Of a DNA stretch of 64,000 nt, positions 42,875 through 53,826 are shown piece by piece. The DNA comes from Patagioenas fasciata (Eukaryota; Chordata; Aves; Columbiformes; Columbidae), in assembly GCF_037038585.1 (NCBI RefSeq), contig NC_092520.1, forward strand, positions 117,214,501 through 117,278,500, written 5' to 3'. The notes beneath the pieces are model-generated. The model worked only from the letters and a program-made list of their open reading frames with translations. It was not told the origin of the DNA and searched no databases. Made by a program: the position numbers and the translations under genes. The first letter of the stretch is position 1. Each line of letters starts with the position of its first letter.

Positions 42875-44411
42875 AGGATGAAATATAAAGCATGTAGTAC
42901 AAACCTTGTTAACACAGATTAGATCTTTGGTTAAGGATTATAAAAACTGCACCAGGTTTGGTTGGTTTTTTGTTTGCAGGCTCCCCTGTTATAGGCTATT
43001 TACTGATGCTCTCTGCTTTTCAGGGCAGAAGAGACATTAGGATATTGCAGCCTAAGGGTTTCTTCCTAAGGAAACAAATAAGATTCCTCTACAAATAGCT
43101 TGTTCAATCCCCAAGATTGTTTCAGAAAGAAGTTTCTGAGGTGGTTGTATAGATCCTGGACAATCTCTGCAAAGGCCAATTGCTTGGTCCTAGTCAGTCT
43201 CAGCTTTTCCTTTTGTAATTGCCTTCTCTCGGTTGGTACCACTTCTTCCCTTCCAGTAGCAGCAGGATGCCTACATGACTTAGAGCACCAGCCTGGACAG
43301 TGGAGCATCAAAGTCTATGGTAACTGAGAGCCCATCTTCTTCAAAGGTCATCCCATTTCTACTATGATACAGATTTTTCCTACTCTAACTATCAGCTGGC
43401 TATTGTTTCCTTTTCAGATTAACTCCAGATAGCTTTATACTTCCTTTTTTTTTTTTTTTGTTCTTTTTATCATCCAGTAACATCTTTATACAAATTGATT
43501 ACACTTCCTGTAGACTATCCAAAGACCCTTCTACGTCCAAAGTCTACTATGTTTTTTTGTAATGGTTCATAAAGAGAAGTATGACTTTATATATCATTTT
43601 TCTGCACACTAATCTACATTTGAAGAAACATTAGGTAAAAGTTGTTTAAAAAGTAGCTGTATCTTATACGACATGGATCCCATTTGAAATGTATTTCCAT
43701 AATAGAACATGCAGTTTCTTGATCAACAAAACAATTTTTTTTTTTAACATTATTCTGTTTTACCAGAAACAGAGGGATGTTTTATTTTCTGCATTACCCT
43801 TTTCAAGCAAAGACAGCCTGCAACAACCCCTAACATATTCTTCCTCAGTTATATGGAACTTCTGCTATGTTTTTATGCACACATCAGTAGAATACAGGAA
43901 GGCTGTCAATTAGACTTGTGGCAGTGTTTTCTATGTCCACCTCTGTTACGTAGCATGGGTTATGTGACTGCTCGGTTTCATAAATACATTGAGGGTGTAG
44001 CTGGATTCTTGAAAGAGGGCAGCAGACCTGGCAAACATGGCAAGAATTTAGCAGCCATTTGTGAAGGCATTTTGTTCATAATGATTTTTGTGTACACATG
44101 CTAGATGCATCACATCAGGGCAAAATTTGAGCTGCACTGACAAAACAAAACCATCTCTGTATTTCTCATCTAGATCTCCATACAAGAATCCTTCATTAGG
44201 ATGCTATGGAAAATGCCATTGGCAACTTCAGCCATCTACAGACAGGTATAAGCCATTTTAGTCATGTGTTGCACAATAAAAGCAGCAGCTGCTCCAGTGT
44301 GCTACGAAGAGCACTGTTGTTGCACTTGGCATTAAAAGGGTCTACAGGGAAGATAAGGAAGGACTCTATCAGGCAGTGCAGTGATAGGATGACACGTAGT
44401 CTAGTGGAACC

Positions 44412-44509
44412 TGATCTAGTGGAATGTGTCCCTGCCCATGGTAGGGAGGTTGAAACTAGATGTTCTTTAAGGTCACTTCCAACCCAAACCATTCTGTGAT
44501 TCTATGATT
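44412..44509 (+). mobile_element. CR1 LINE 3' tail fragment
   Basis: TGTCCCTGCCCATGGTAGGG, then GATGTTCTTTAAGGTCAC and TTCCAACCCAAACCATTC, ending GTGATTCTATGAT. This is a clear avian CR1 3' end. Related sequence may reach back to about 44,340. Confidence 0.88.
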
Positions 44510-45577
44510 AAAACTTTTTAAACAAATGCTTCAGGACCAGGGGTAGTTTGAAAGATGGTGGCCTCTATGTTTGCGTAGCCTGGCAATGGACTCAGTGACC
44601 CAAAGAAGTTCAAGTCACTAAGTCATGTGTGGGTATGGAAAGATACCCAATTTGTTGCCTGTGCACCAGGACAGGTAAATACTGTCCATTCTCAAAAAGC
44701 GAGAGCTATATAAATGAGTGCGAAATAACAGTAGCAGAAAATTTGCAATGGTTTGAATAAGGGGAATACCCAGTATACATCTTCTTTCACACTCAGCAGA
44801 ACTAAAAGCGTTGCTGGTCATACATGGTTTTTGGAACAAACAAATCCAAATAGGTAAATGCCTCCCTAATGGGTAGGTACTTAAAAAGGTGGGTAGGAAA
44901 CCATTGTTCTTATTTCCCTTTGAAAACTTTATAATTATTCTTAAAATAATTGTTTCCAGGATTAGAGTGGATTTCCTGCTTTACGATCTTTCTTGCAGTT
45001 TATATCATCATCTGTTTAGGAGCAGATGACAGCCTGGGTATTTGTGCTCAGTGATGCCGATTAGCCAGCTCACGAGGCTCCCTCCTCAGCCCACAGAGCT
45101 GTTTTTAGATCATGACACAGAATTGCATGGCTGTCCTCATTGATTTTGTTGTGAACAAAGTTATTTCCTGAGTGTGGTTCCCAAAAGATGACTGTTTGAA
45201 TCCTTTCTCTTGCAGCTGTGGTGGAGAGAAGGGTGGAATGGTGGGGAGGTTGAGATACTGGCCTGAGTTGAAAAAAAAACCAAAAGTTGAGGAATTGTCA
45301 ATTTGTTGTCATGGTCCATCTGAGAAAAAACCAAAAGCAGTTTAAATTATTCCATGGTTCAAGTTACAGTGAGTGCTACTATATTTCACAAATTAATCAG
45401 TTCATTCATACTTGAACGTTTGTTTTTTTTTGAAACTGGTGTTTTAAAGTCAGTAAGTCAATTGAAGGGCTGGAGTAACATTGGGGGGCGGGTTCCACAC
45501 TAGAGAGGGAAACAGGTTTTCCTCCAATTCTCTATTAATTTGTTTCCTTTCCTCTTCTGCTCTTTTGCCTTTGCAGG
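44510..45577. other. Unassigned flank
   Basis: Ordinary DNA with no recognised feature. Confidence 0.55.
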
Positions 45578-45708
45578 AAAAAAAAAAAAAAAAAAAAGAA
45601 CCACAAAAAAACCCCCACGCACACACATACACACAAAAAACAAGCAAAAAACCCCAAGCAAACAAACAAAAAACAAAAAAAAAAAACCCAAAAAACCAAA
45701 ACACGTAT
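45578..45708. repeat. A-rich / (CA)n low-complexity tract
   Basis: A run of about 20 A bases, then CACGCACACACATACACACA and AAACAAACAAACAAA-type units. It lies just beyond the candidate exon at 45,793-45,901. Confidence 0.93.
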
Positions 45709-45792
45709 AAAAGAAACGCATACAGTAAGCCTAAATCAAGTTCTGTTTTATTATTTCCTTAAAGGACTTCTTATGAATAAAAAATTACTTAC

Positions 45793-45901
45793 TTATGTGT
45801 GACTTCGTTGCTAATGCTGGGATTGGGAGGCAGATCTGCACTGTAATGCTGAGCAAGAACATTCAGAATGTTGGATTCTTCTAATATTTTCCTCTTATTA
45901 T
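45793..45901 (-). other. Candidate coding exon of an unrecognised minus-strand gene
   Basis: 109 bases between acceptor TTTTTTCCTTTAG and strong donor GTAAGTAAT. The phase 1-to-2 frame is open through all 35 codons, with words such as NKRKILEESNILNV and SADLPPNPSISNEV. Composition is balanced and unlike a simple repeat. I do not recognise the protein family, and it does not fit CD99. Three further segments upstream (51,046-51,134; 52,233-52,287; 63,366-63,416) have matching phases. A noncoding transcript or chance is possible. Confidence 0.3.
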
Positions 45902-46424
45902 CTAAAGGAAAAAATAAAGAAGTGCAGCTTATTGAAGTAGACTTATAACGTTCTTGATTATCTAGTATTTTTACTGCATTACAAAGTTTAGAAAAAAAAA
46001 AGAAAAAATACAAAGAGAAATGGTATGCGCATGAAATACAAACCACACGGCTGGAACACCCACTTTTCCTGTCTGTGCCGTTTGGGAAAAGTCATTAAAT
46101 CAAACAATACAGCATTTTCCATTTAAGCGCACAAAATTTGAGTTCATAAAACAAGCTAGCATAACTGTACCTGCCTTGGGAACGCTAACTATGAATAACT
46201 TCTCCATAGAATTTAAGAAATGCAGAAAGCAAGCGTCACTTGAAAAAGAGTAGCTTATGCATTTGTCATTCCCACATCCATTTTTCTGACTCATTTATTT
46301 TTACATTGCTCTTTTCCTAAGTGCCCAGAGTAGTATCAGAAAGCTTAAACAAATGAAAGCAAATATTCCTGCCCTTTTTGGGGGGGGGCGAAGCAGGGAA
46401 CTGGAGAGAGGTCTCACTGATTCT

Positions 46425-46475
46425 GATAGGGCTGGATTTTTACAGATAGGGCTGGATTTTTACATATAGGGCTTG
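46425..46475. repeat. 20-base tandem repeat
   Basis: GATAGGGCTGGATTTTTACA occurs twice in a row and then once in part (TATAGGGCTTG). Confidence 0.92.
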
Positions 46476-49400
46476 TTATTATCAGATTCAAAATCTCAAA
46501 GCTATTACTGCTTGCCTTTCCTATAATTGCTTCACCTTCTTTGCCCATATACTGTTCCATTTTGGTGTCTTGTCTCCTTCTGTATCTGGGTAATTGTAAA
46601 TCCCTTGCTGTCTGCTGAGAGCTCTATACAGGAGCCAGCAAATGAATTTACCCTGCCCTTAGTTCCAGGCACCCCCAGCTACGTCTGGTACTGTGGAATC
46701 AGAGAGGAGACCACATTGAGATAAGACTCATGTGGAGACTGTTCCCCCACACCCTTGTAATGTGACATCTGAAGCTTTATGATAACCAAAATATAAAAGA
46801 AGCTTAAACTATGTAGTGATATCAGATGTCGAGGAGGGATCAGAAGCATGAATGTGTGTATCGATGAGGTCTTGCATTGCTACTGACTATGCTGTATGTA
46901 ATTTCTTGTGCAAGACCGGGCCAAACCCTAATGATTTAGAAGGTTTGTTATGCTTCAGTCTGCACTTTCTTAAGTGCATTGACAGACTTCAGTGTTGTAA
47001 AACCAGCTAAGAAAGTGGAACATATCATGTTCATCATATCATATCTCAGAAGAGAGGTGCATCTGTCCAGGGCATTTCTACCACAATTATGTATTTTACT
47101 ATACACTGTCCCCAGTTCCAGTCAACATCTGCTGTTCTATATGCCAGGGGCAATCTTTTAAAATGTACAAAATACTACAGAAATGTGTAATTTCTTTCTT
47201 CCTGCTCATTAGCAAGAACTAATTGTGTGTACCTTTCTCTTTTGAGTGACAAATATATATTTGCCACCTCAGTCCCCTCTCTTCAGGAGCCTCCTGCTAG
47301 CGTGGGTCCTTGTAGGACACTACTGTATAATGGGACACTAGGGACAGCTGTGGTCTATGGTTTAGATGAACTTTAGCAGAGAAATAGAGAAAGGTCCACT
47401 TAGTTCCTCTCTGTGAATATTCTGTTAGGGAGTGTGGCTACAGGGAATGAGCTGTCCTTTAATTAAAGTAGCCAAATCCTACAAAGTGCCACTGCGTTTT
47501 ATATTAGAGTAGAGAATGCACAAAAGGATTTTTGATTTGTGTAAAAGTTCAAAAGAGGACTTTCCACATTTTGAGTAAAGATAGTGATTGTGTAGTGATA
47601 TGCTCAGGGAGACTAGCAGTTTGAGATTCCTGTTTCTACTTCTGGTTTGTGATCTTGAAAATGTCAGACTCCTCTATTTCTTTCCATAGCTCTCCAAGTG
47701 AACTGACACCCTTAAAATGATAAAAATTTAGTTCTGTTTTTCTTCACAAGCTAAAGTGTTTGGGGTACTATCCTTGGATGCAGCCAATGCTGATGCAGTG
47801 CATGACTTGAGCAGACCACAGGTGGCATAAAAGTTGCATGATTTCTGTCTTCCTGGATACAGAACCAGGAAGACTACATCGCAGCCTTTGCAGCTGAAGT
47901 CAGCACAGCTGAAAGCGTGACCAAAACTTTCTTGCAACATCCTCGCAGAAGCTGTGCAGTGAGCAGGAGCATGCAGCACACTGAGCCTCAGCGGTGTCAT
48001 GTTCCAGTGCCAGAGGAACTGGGTGGCACAAAATGGACACCACCGGAAAAACCAGATGTTTACAATATGTTGTTTCTCTGACATAGCAACAGCAGCCCGT
48101 TGATCTCCAGAAGTTTAACTTCAAAAGTGCAAAAGTGACGTCAAGTCTTCCCCACCTTCCACCAGCCACTCTCTACAATGTCTTCCTCACCCACTTCCTC
48201 TCCTGTGCCTCTGAAGACAGCACTGAGAAGCAGGTAGAAGAAACTCTTCCTCACTGTCTTAAGCACGGCTGGAAATGTTTTGAAACACCTTCAGACCCAC
48301 ATTATTTTTCTCTGCTGCATTAACTCTTCTCACCAGCCTTAGCTTTCACATCCTAAAGCTGGCTAATGAGAAGGAAAATCGAGCTTTGCTTATCTATTTG
48401 TCTTATGGTAATGAATTTTCTGCTTCAAAAGTAATGCTGGTCAGGAGAGGATGCACGAGGAGTATGAAGCACTGGACAAACATGCATCAGACCTGACAAG
48501 TTCTGTTCTGGCCCAGTGCTTTTGCAGTGCACTTTTTAAACTCGACACAATGGGGTTTAAAGAAAACATCAGCTCAGCACACCAGTTCTACTGTTTTATT
48601 ATCCTTGCTTGGCAACAGCTAAATGTCTTGTTTGTGCTGTTCTTGCACATGCCTTTTCATCTGTATTTACAAATAATAATTTATATAACTTTTTTTAACA
48701 TTTTATACAACTTTTCCAGATCATTGCATGACTTAAAGTACGTATTTGTTTAGAAAATTAATGGCATTGAAACCTTTTGCCATTTAGCACATTCCTAGTT
48801 CCTGTGGGTTTCCAGGTATGTTTAATTACCAGAGTAAATCACAGCATACCATAAATTGTCTTCTCCCCAGATAAAGGCATTTCTTCAGTGAGGCACTTGT
48901 ATAACGATATAAAGGATTTTTCAGGTATAAAAAGTGAAACTTACACACACAACTAATTCGAGAAATATATATAGTCAGTCAGCTAATACCACTTGAGACC
49001 TGAAGACGAGAAGTTCAAGTTTACATCCTTGTTCAAGTTTTCTAGTTTATCTTATGGAAAAGTAAAAATCAGCACTTGATCACTTGGTCAAATTCTTAGG
49101 CATCTGGCTTGCAGACCCTTGATTTACTCAGCAACATTAATTTTGGGTGGAGCTATATAAGAGCTCAGAAACATTCCTTAATAGAGAATGGAGAGTGGAA
49201 GAAAATCATTAATTTTATATCCTCACAAGTACATTCTTTTGGAAGCTGAAGAAAGACTTATTTTTTGCAAGAAGCGACAGACACATTTCTGTGTGGTTGT
49301 GTGTACATTACTGATTGTGTCACCGAGTCTGTTTTCAAGAAAAAAAATCATTCATCCATGTTGCCATCCTCGTGTGATATTTGGGAAATGTCTCAGAAAT

Positions 49401-51045
49401 GCTTGCTCTTGCTAGAGAAGTCAAGAGGAGTAGCAGTGAGCTGAAATCTGATCTCCAAACTGTGGAGGAGAGGTTGCTTTTCCATAGGAAGGTGCTTTCT
49501 CCTAACAAAAACCCAGCCAGCATACTTACTTCCCAGCTGCGATCACTGTACTGGTGATCCAACAAGCAAACATTAAATACTAGATTTAGTCACTTTCTTT
49601 GTTAACATACAACCTTTCCAGCCTGTGTTTTAAAAAACAAGCAACAAAAGGCCTGCTCAGTTACTTGCATGTCTTTGCAAAGACTGAGAAAGAGGAACAG
49701 GATCTGCAGCAGGCACAGTGCATGAGCAATAGGATCTCTGGGAAGCTGTAATGCAGGGACTACCCAAACACAACTCTGTTGGTCACGTTAAGGGATTTCC
49801 TGTTTGAGATTTTCAGCTGATTTCAGCTGTAGCAATATGTGGTAAAGGAAATCACAGTCTCTTGGGTAGGGCACATGAGCTGTGCCAGAGAGAACGTATG
49901 CACAGGTTGAAACTTTTTACAAAGTGCATTCTCCAGACTCAGATAAAGGAAACCTTCAGCAAAACACACAGAACAAAGATGCCTATGACTCATGAAACAG
50001 ATTAATAAGGTTTTACTAGCCTGCCCAGTTTGAGTTGAGCATAAAGGATAAAGGATGTCTCAGACCATCCCTGGTGAATTAAGTGAATGCTGGAATCAGC
50101 TGTAGTTATGCTTGCATATTTGGAAGCTGATTTCTGTTGGAATTTATCATATCTGTTGTTTTTCTTCATAAAATCTTTTTCAGTGCAGCCAATTGCTGTG
50201 GGCCAAAAAGAAGGCATGCACACACACACAAAAGCCGTGGGTTGTATTTTAATAGGGATCCCTACTGCTTATCATTGCTGTTTTATGTAATTGTCTGGAA
50301 AAGGTCAGCATAGTTTGTACTGTGAACAACTGAAGCTGAAAATTTTGACTTCTTTTTTTTTTTGTTGTTGCACTGGACTTGTCATCTTCTGACTAAATGC
50401 AGTATGAAAAAAGCAACTTAGAAAGATATGAGGCAATTCCAGCCGCAGGCTATTGCACCTTTGTTCTTAAACTGCTGTGAATCTTACTAACAAAACTAGT
50501 CCCAAATAACAGTTGGTTACAAAATGTTTGATTTAAAGACAAAAAATGTTCAGATTTTTAGCTCTAAGACCAGTCCCATAGTGCTTAGTTGGTTTGTTTC
50601 TGTATCTCTCTCATAAACACTATGCTAGAATACCTATAATTTTGATTTTGCTTTCTCTAGCACATATGCAAACAGTCATCTTCACCATGACTTTTTATGT
50701 TGATTAAATTTCTCTAATTACTTGTACAGCCTTAGCATAGAATTTAAAATATTTGCTTTGCTTTTAACATTGTGCAGTTGTTCAAAGCAGCTGGCTGGTT
50801 GCTTAAATATATGTCAAAGTGGGACAGGACTGAGAAAGGGTTCCTGATATTGGCTGAGTGAAGTTTGCCTCCACTGTCATGAGGAAGAACAGGAAGAAAA
50901 ATTGAGTGCCACCTTTTCTTTGAATTAAAGTGCACGTTGGAAGAAGGCTCTAAAAGAGATTTGATCATGGCACTTGGTCCTTTGAGGGACTGGGGAAGGA
51001 AGCCAGACCTCATGTTGGATTAAGAAGATATGCTGACATCCTCAC
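46476..51045. other. 5' flank, no gene seen
   Basis: Unique-looking DNA. There is a GTAAGTATG donor-like site at about 49,520 (minus), but no frame or acceptor supports an exon with confidence. Confidence 0.55.
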
Positions 51046-51134
51046 CTGCAAAGCCAAGCTGAGTTTTTGTTTTCTTTAGGAACAGGGATCCAGAAGTGTC
51101 CACTGGGACTGGAGCTGTGTTATGGAGTTGCAGT
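51046..51134 (-). other. Exon-like segment, candidate part of the same unknown minus-strand gene
   Basis: 89 bases between acceptor AGTTTCCTCAG and donor GCAG|GTGAGGATG. The phase 2-to-1 frame is open for 29 codons, including APVPVDTSGSLFLKKTK. Its end phase fits the start of 45,793-45,901. No family is recognised. Confidence 0.22.
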
Positions 51135-52232
51135 CTGAGGAAACTTAGAGAAATGGCAGCAGGACCGAAACTGACACTAGTTCAGAAGAAGGCAGTGGCA
51201 GAGGGGATCACCCTTAAGGTTTTTCAACACTTGTCTCACTTACTCTTTAATATGTACTAGAGAGAATACAAGGACTTTTCTTCCAGTGTTCCTGGAAAAA
51301 AACCAAACAGTATTAATGTCTCAAATTCAGATTACATTGTCACCACTCAAAAGTACATCTTTGTTAGTCTTGTTGTCTGTGCTTGGGAAAGCAGAGATGT
51401 ACAGAGTTAAGCGCAACAGAAACATAGTTGAATTGTTATGAATACATGTACTTCTTGAAGAGCAGTGGGAGCAACTCCTTAAACCCACTTTACTTATAGA
51501 AGTTTCTTCTCAAACAGATGAAAAGAATTCCATCAGCAGTGTCCCAAACTGTGTTTCTACCAGGGGAGCCTGAGAAGACCCAGGTGAAGACCCAGATATA
51601 CACCTGTCCTGGAAAGTTAGGCATGGGAGGGATTTGCAGCATTTTTCAGGAGGTCCCATAATCATGGTGACTGGGAATCAAGACATGCTCTAGTCCTGTG
51701 TGGATTATGTCCATGGATTATAGTCATAGATGCTCAAAAACTGAAGGCATAGTTATTTTGTAAAGAGTCCACCTACACAAGTAAGGAGAAAATAGTACCC
51801 AGGAGACTTGCTTTATGATTGCAGAGGTAGCCATAAAGAATGATTTTTGACAGACCTGATGTTGCTTTCATAAAATATTCAAAGAAGCATGTGAATAGTA
51901 AGCTGTCACCAAAGCAAGAAGTGACACTGTCAATGAAAGAAGACATATGCCAGATTTAGTCATAGCAGCAGAAGTTGCAAGACGCTTGTCTCATCAGAAC
52001 TGATCTGGAAGTGAAGTCTTTGTTTCAGTATGTTCTATGTATTTGTTTGGGGTTTACTTCCTATTTGTAGCCTTGTTTTGCCCCAAATTGGATACAATAA
52101 AATAGGTTAATTATTCATATTTGAATCGTGTTTCATAACGAGTATGGCTTTCTGGGAACAGGACACCTGTGTGTACATTAGTCTCCCTTAGAGAATAACA
52201 AGCCTATAAATAGGGCAGGTGATCGTACTTAC

Positions 52233-52287
52233 CCTTTATCTCCTTCGAGGTTTGCCTTACAATTATCACATATTTGCATGCATGCGG
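52233..52287 (-). other. Short exon-like segment, candidate part of the same unknown gene
   Basis: 55 bases between acceptor CACCACTGTAG and donor AAAGG|GTAAGTAC. The phase 1-to-2 frame contains ACMQICDNCKANLEGDK with a C-x-x-C pair. Another frame on the minus strand is also open, and the plus strand is open too, so coding evidence is weak. The same spot holds an octamer-like ATTTGCAT and could be regulatory instead. Confidence 0.18.
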
Positions 52288-53512
52288 CTACAGTGGTGCA
52301 AAGGCCGGATAAAAGTCTGTAACACCACCTGCTGCACTTGTGAAGAGGAATATCCTTCAGCAGATGTTAGTCAGGACCCTTGTAGATAACATGGATTTGT
52401 TAGAGATACTTACACACCGGACAGAGATGCTGCTTCTCTCATCAAAGCAAAAACACACAGAAAAAACAGAAATCTAAAAATTTAATGTTGGCAGAGGAGT
52501 GCAAGCCCGTGTTTGTTCGAGCCAGGAACTTTCATCGGGAAAGGGAGAAAAAAAGAGAGCCCTTGACTCGGTGCAGTTATGGCAAGAAGATTGGCTCCTG
52601 TGGCCCTTCAGTGCCAGGGACAGTCATGCACTGAAATGCAAAGGGTTCCTGCAGGGTGGGTAGCAAGTGCTGTCCCTGACATCTTTGTGTTACCTCCTGA
52701 GCTTTTCTGCTTGTTCTGAACCAGTTTGTGTCCCAGCAGAAAAGACAGAAGGAAACACAGGCACAGAATTTAATTCTCTGTATGTATAAGGGAGCAGGGC
52801 TGGATTCTGCATAAGAAATAGGGAGGATTTGAAATCAGTCATGACACAAAGTGGCTTTTGTGTGATATGACCAGCACATCTGCGACTGCTAAGACAGCGC
52901 TTCAGCTGTCTTAAAACTGCCTGCTGGGGACCAAATGCTGACTTTTGTCAAAAGACCAAATGCTAAATAAGAAAAATCAACATGTCAGAAAAAATACCCT
53001 CTGGAAATGAGAGTATGGCAAGATAAAATACCAGAAAGAGGCAGTCTTGTCTTAGTCAAAGTAATGCAAGGGTGTGAGTGGCAAGTGTTAGTCATCGGTA
53101 TTTCGGTGCTCCTACCACGCGCCCCGGCAGATGCCGGCTGTGTGCTTGGGCCAGAGGCAGCTGTGCGGGGCAGGCGCTGGGCTGTGCACAGCCCCCAGCC
53201 ACAGCTGTGGAGGGGCCTGAACTTTCTGGGCAAAAAACCACTGAGCTTTCTTCCAGAGAGTTTCGCTTGGGAGTAGAGCAACTTTGGAGTATGTGTCATC
53301 CCGACAGTGTGGAGGAGCTAACTTCTCATGTTTTCTGCATGCTCTGGGTTTGGTAAAAGACTTCAGACCAAAGCCTCAAAACCTCAGTTAAGAGCGAATA
53401 TTTCTGGAGTCCTAGCTGGTACTGCCTAAATGTCTGTTGAATGACACAATGCCAAGCATAAGTTTATATTATATATATTATATATATATTTACATTATTA
53501 TAGATGTTATAA
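52288..53512. other. Flank with a small CpG-rich patch
   Basis: Mostly ordinary DNA. 53,085-53,225 is locally rich in G+C with several CpG dinucleotides and open frames on both strands, but no gene is recognised. Confidence 0.5.
53466..53510. repeat. (TA)n-rich tract
   Basis: TTATATTATATATATTATAT followed by more TA units, just before a CR1. Confidence 0.9.
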
Positions 53513-53826
53513 ATACCTCAAGGGTGGATGTCAAGAGGATGGGTCCAGACTCTTTTCAGTGGTGCCCAACAATGGGCAATGGGCACAGACTGAAGCACAG
53601 GATGTTCCATCTAAACATGAGGAGGAACATTTTTACCTTGAGGGTGCCAGAGCACTGGAACAGGCTGCCCAGAGAAGTTATGGAGTCTCGTTCTTTGGAG
53701 ACATTCAAAACTTGCGTGGACGCATCCCTGTGCAATCTACTCTAGGTGAACCTGCTTTAGCAGGTGGGTTTGACTAGATGATCTCCAGAGGTCTCTTCCA
53801 ACGCCAAGTATTCTGTGATTCTGTGA
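53513..53826 (+). mobile_element. CR1 LINE 3' end, plus orientation
   Basis: It contains GGATGTCAAGAGGATGGGTC, CACTGGAACAGGCTGCCCAG, GACTAGATGATCTCCAGAGG and the tail ATTCTGTGATTCTGTGA. It is a well-preserved 3' fragment, truncated at its 5' side beside a TA-rich tract. Confidence 0.92.

Larger units (their letters stand above)
40647..44411. other. 5' flank, no gene seen
   Basis: A/T-rich DNA with TTTG repeats at 41,251-41,340, an ATTT/T tract at 42,834-42,874 and a T run at 43,446-43,459. No supported exon. Confidence 0.6.
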
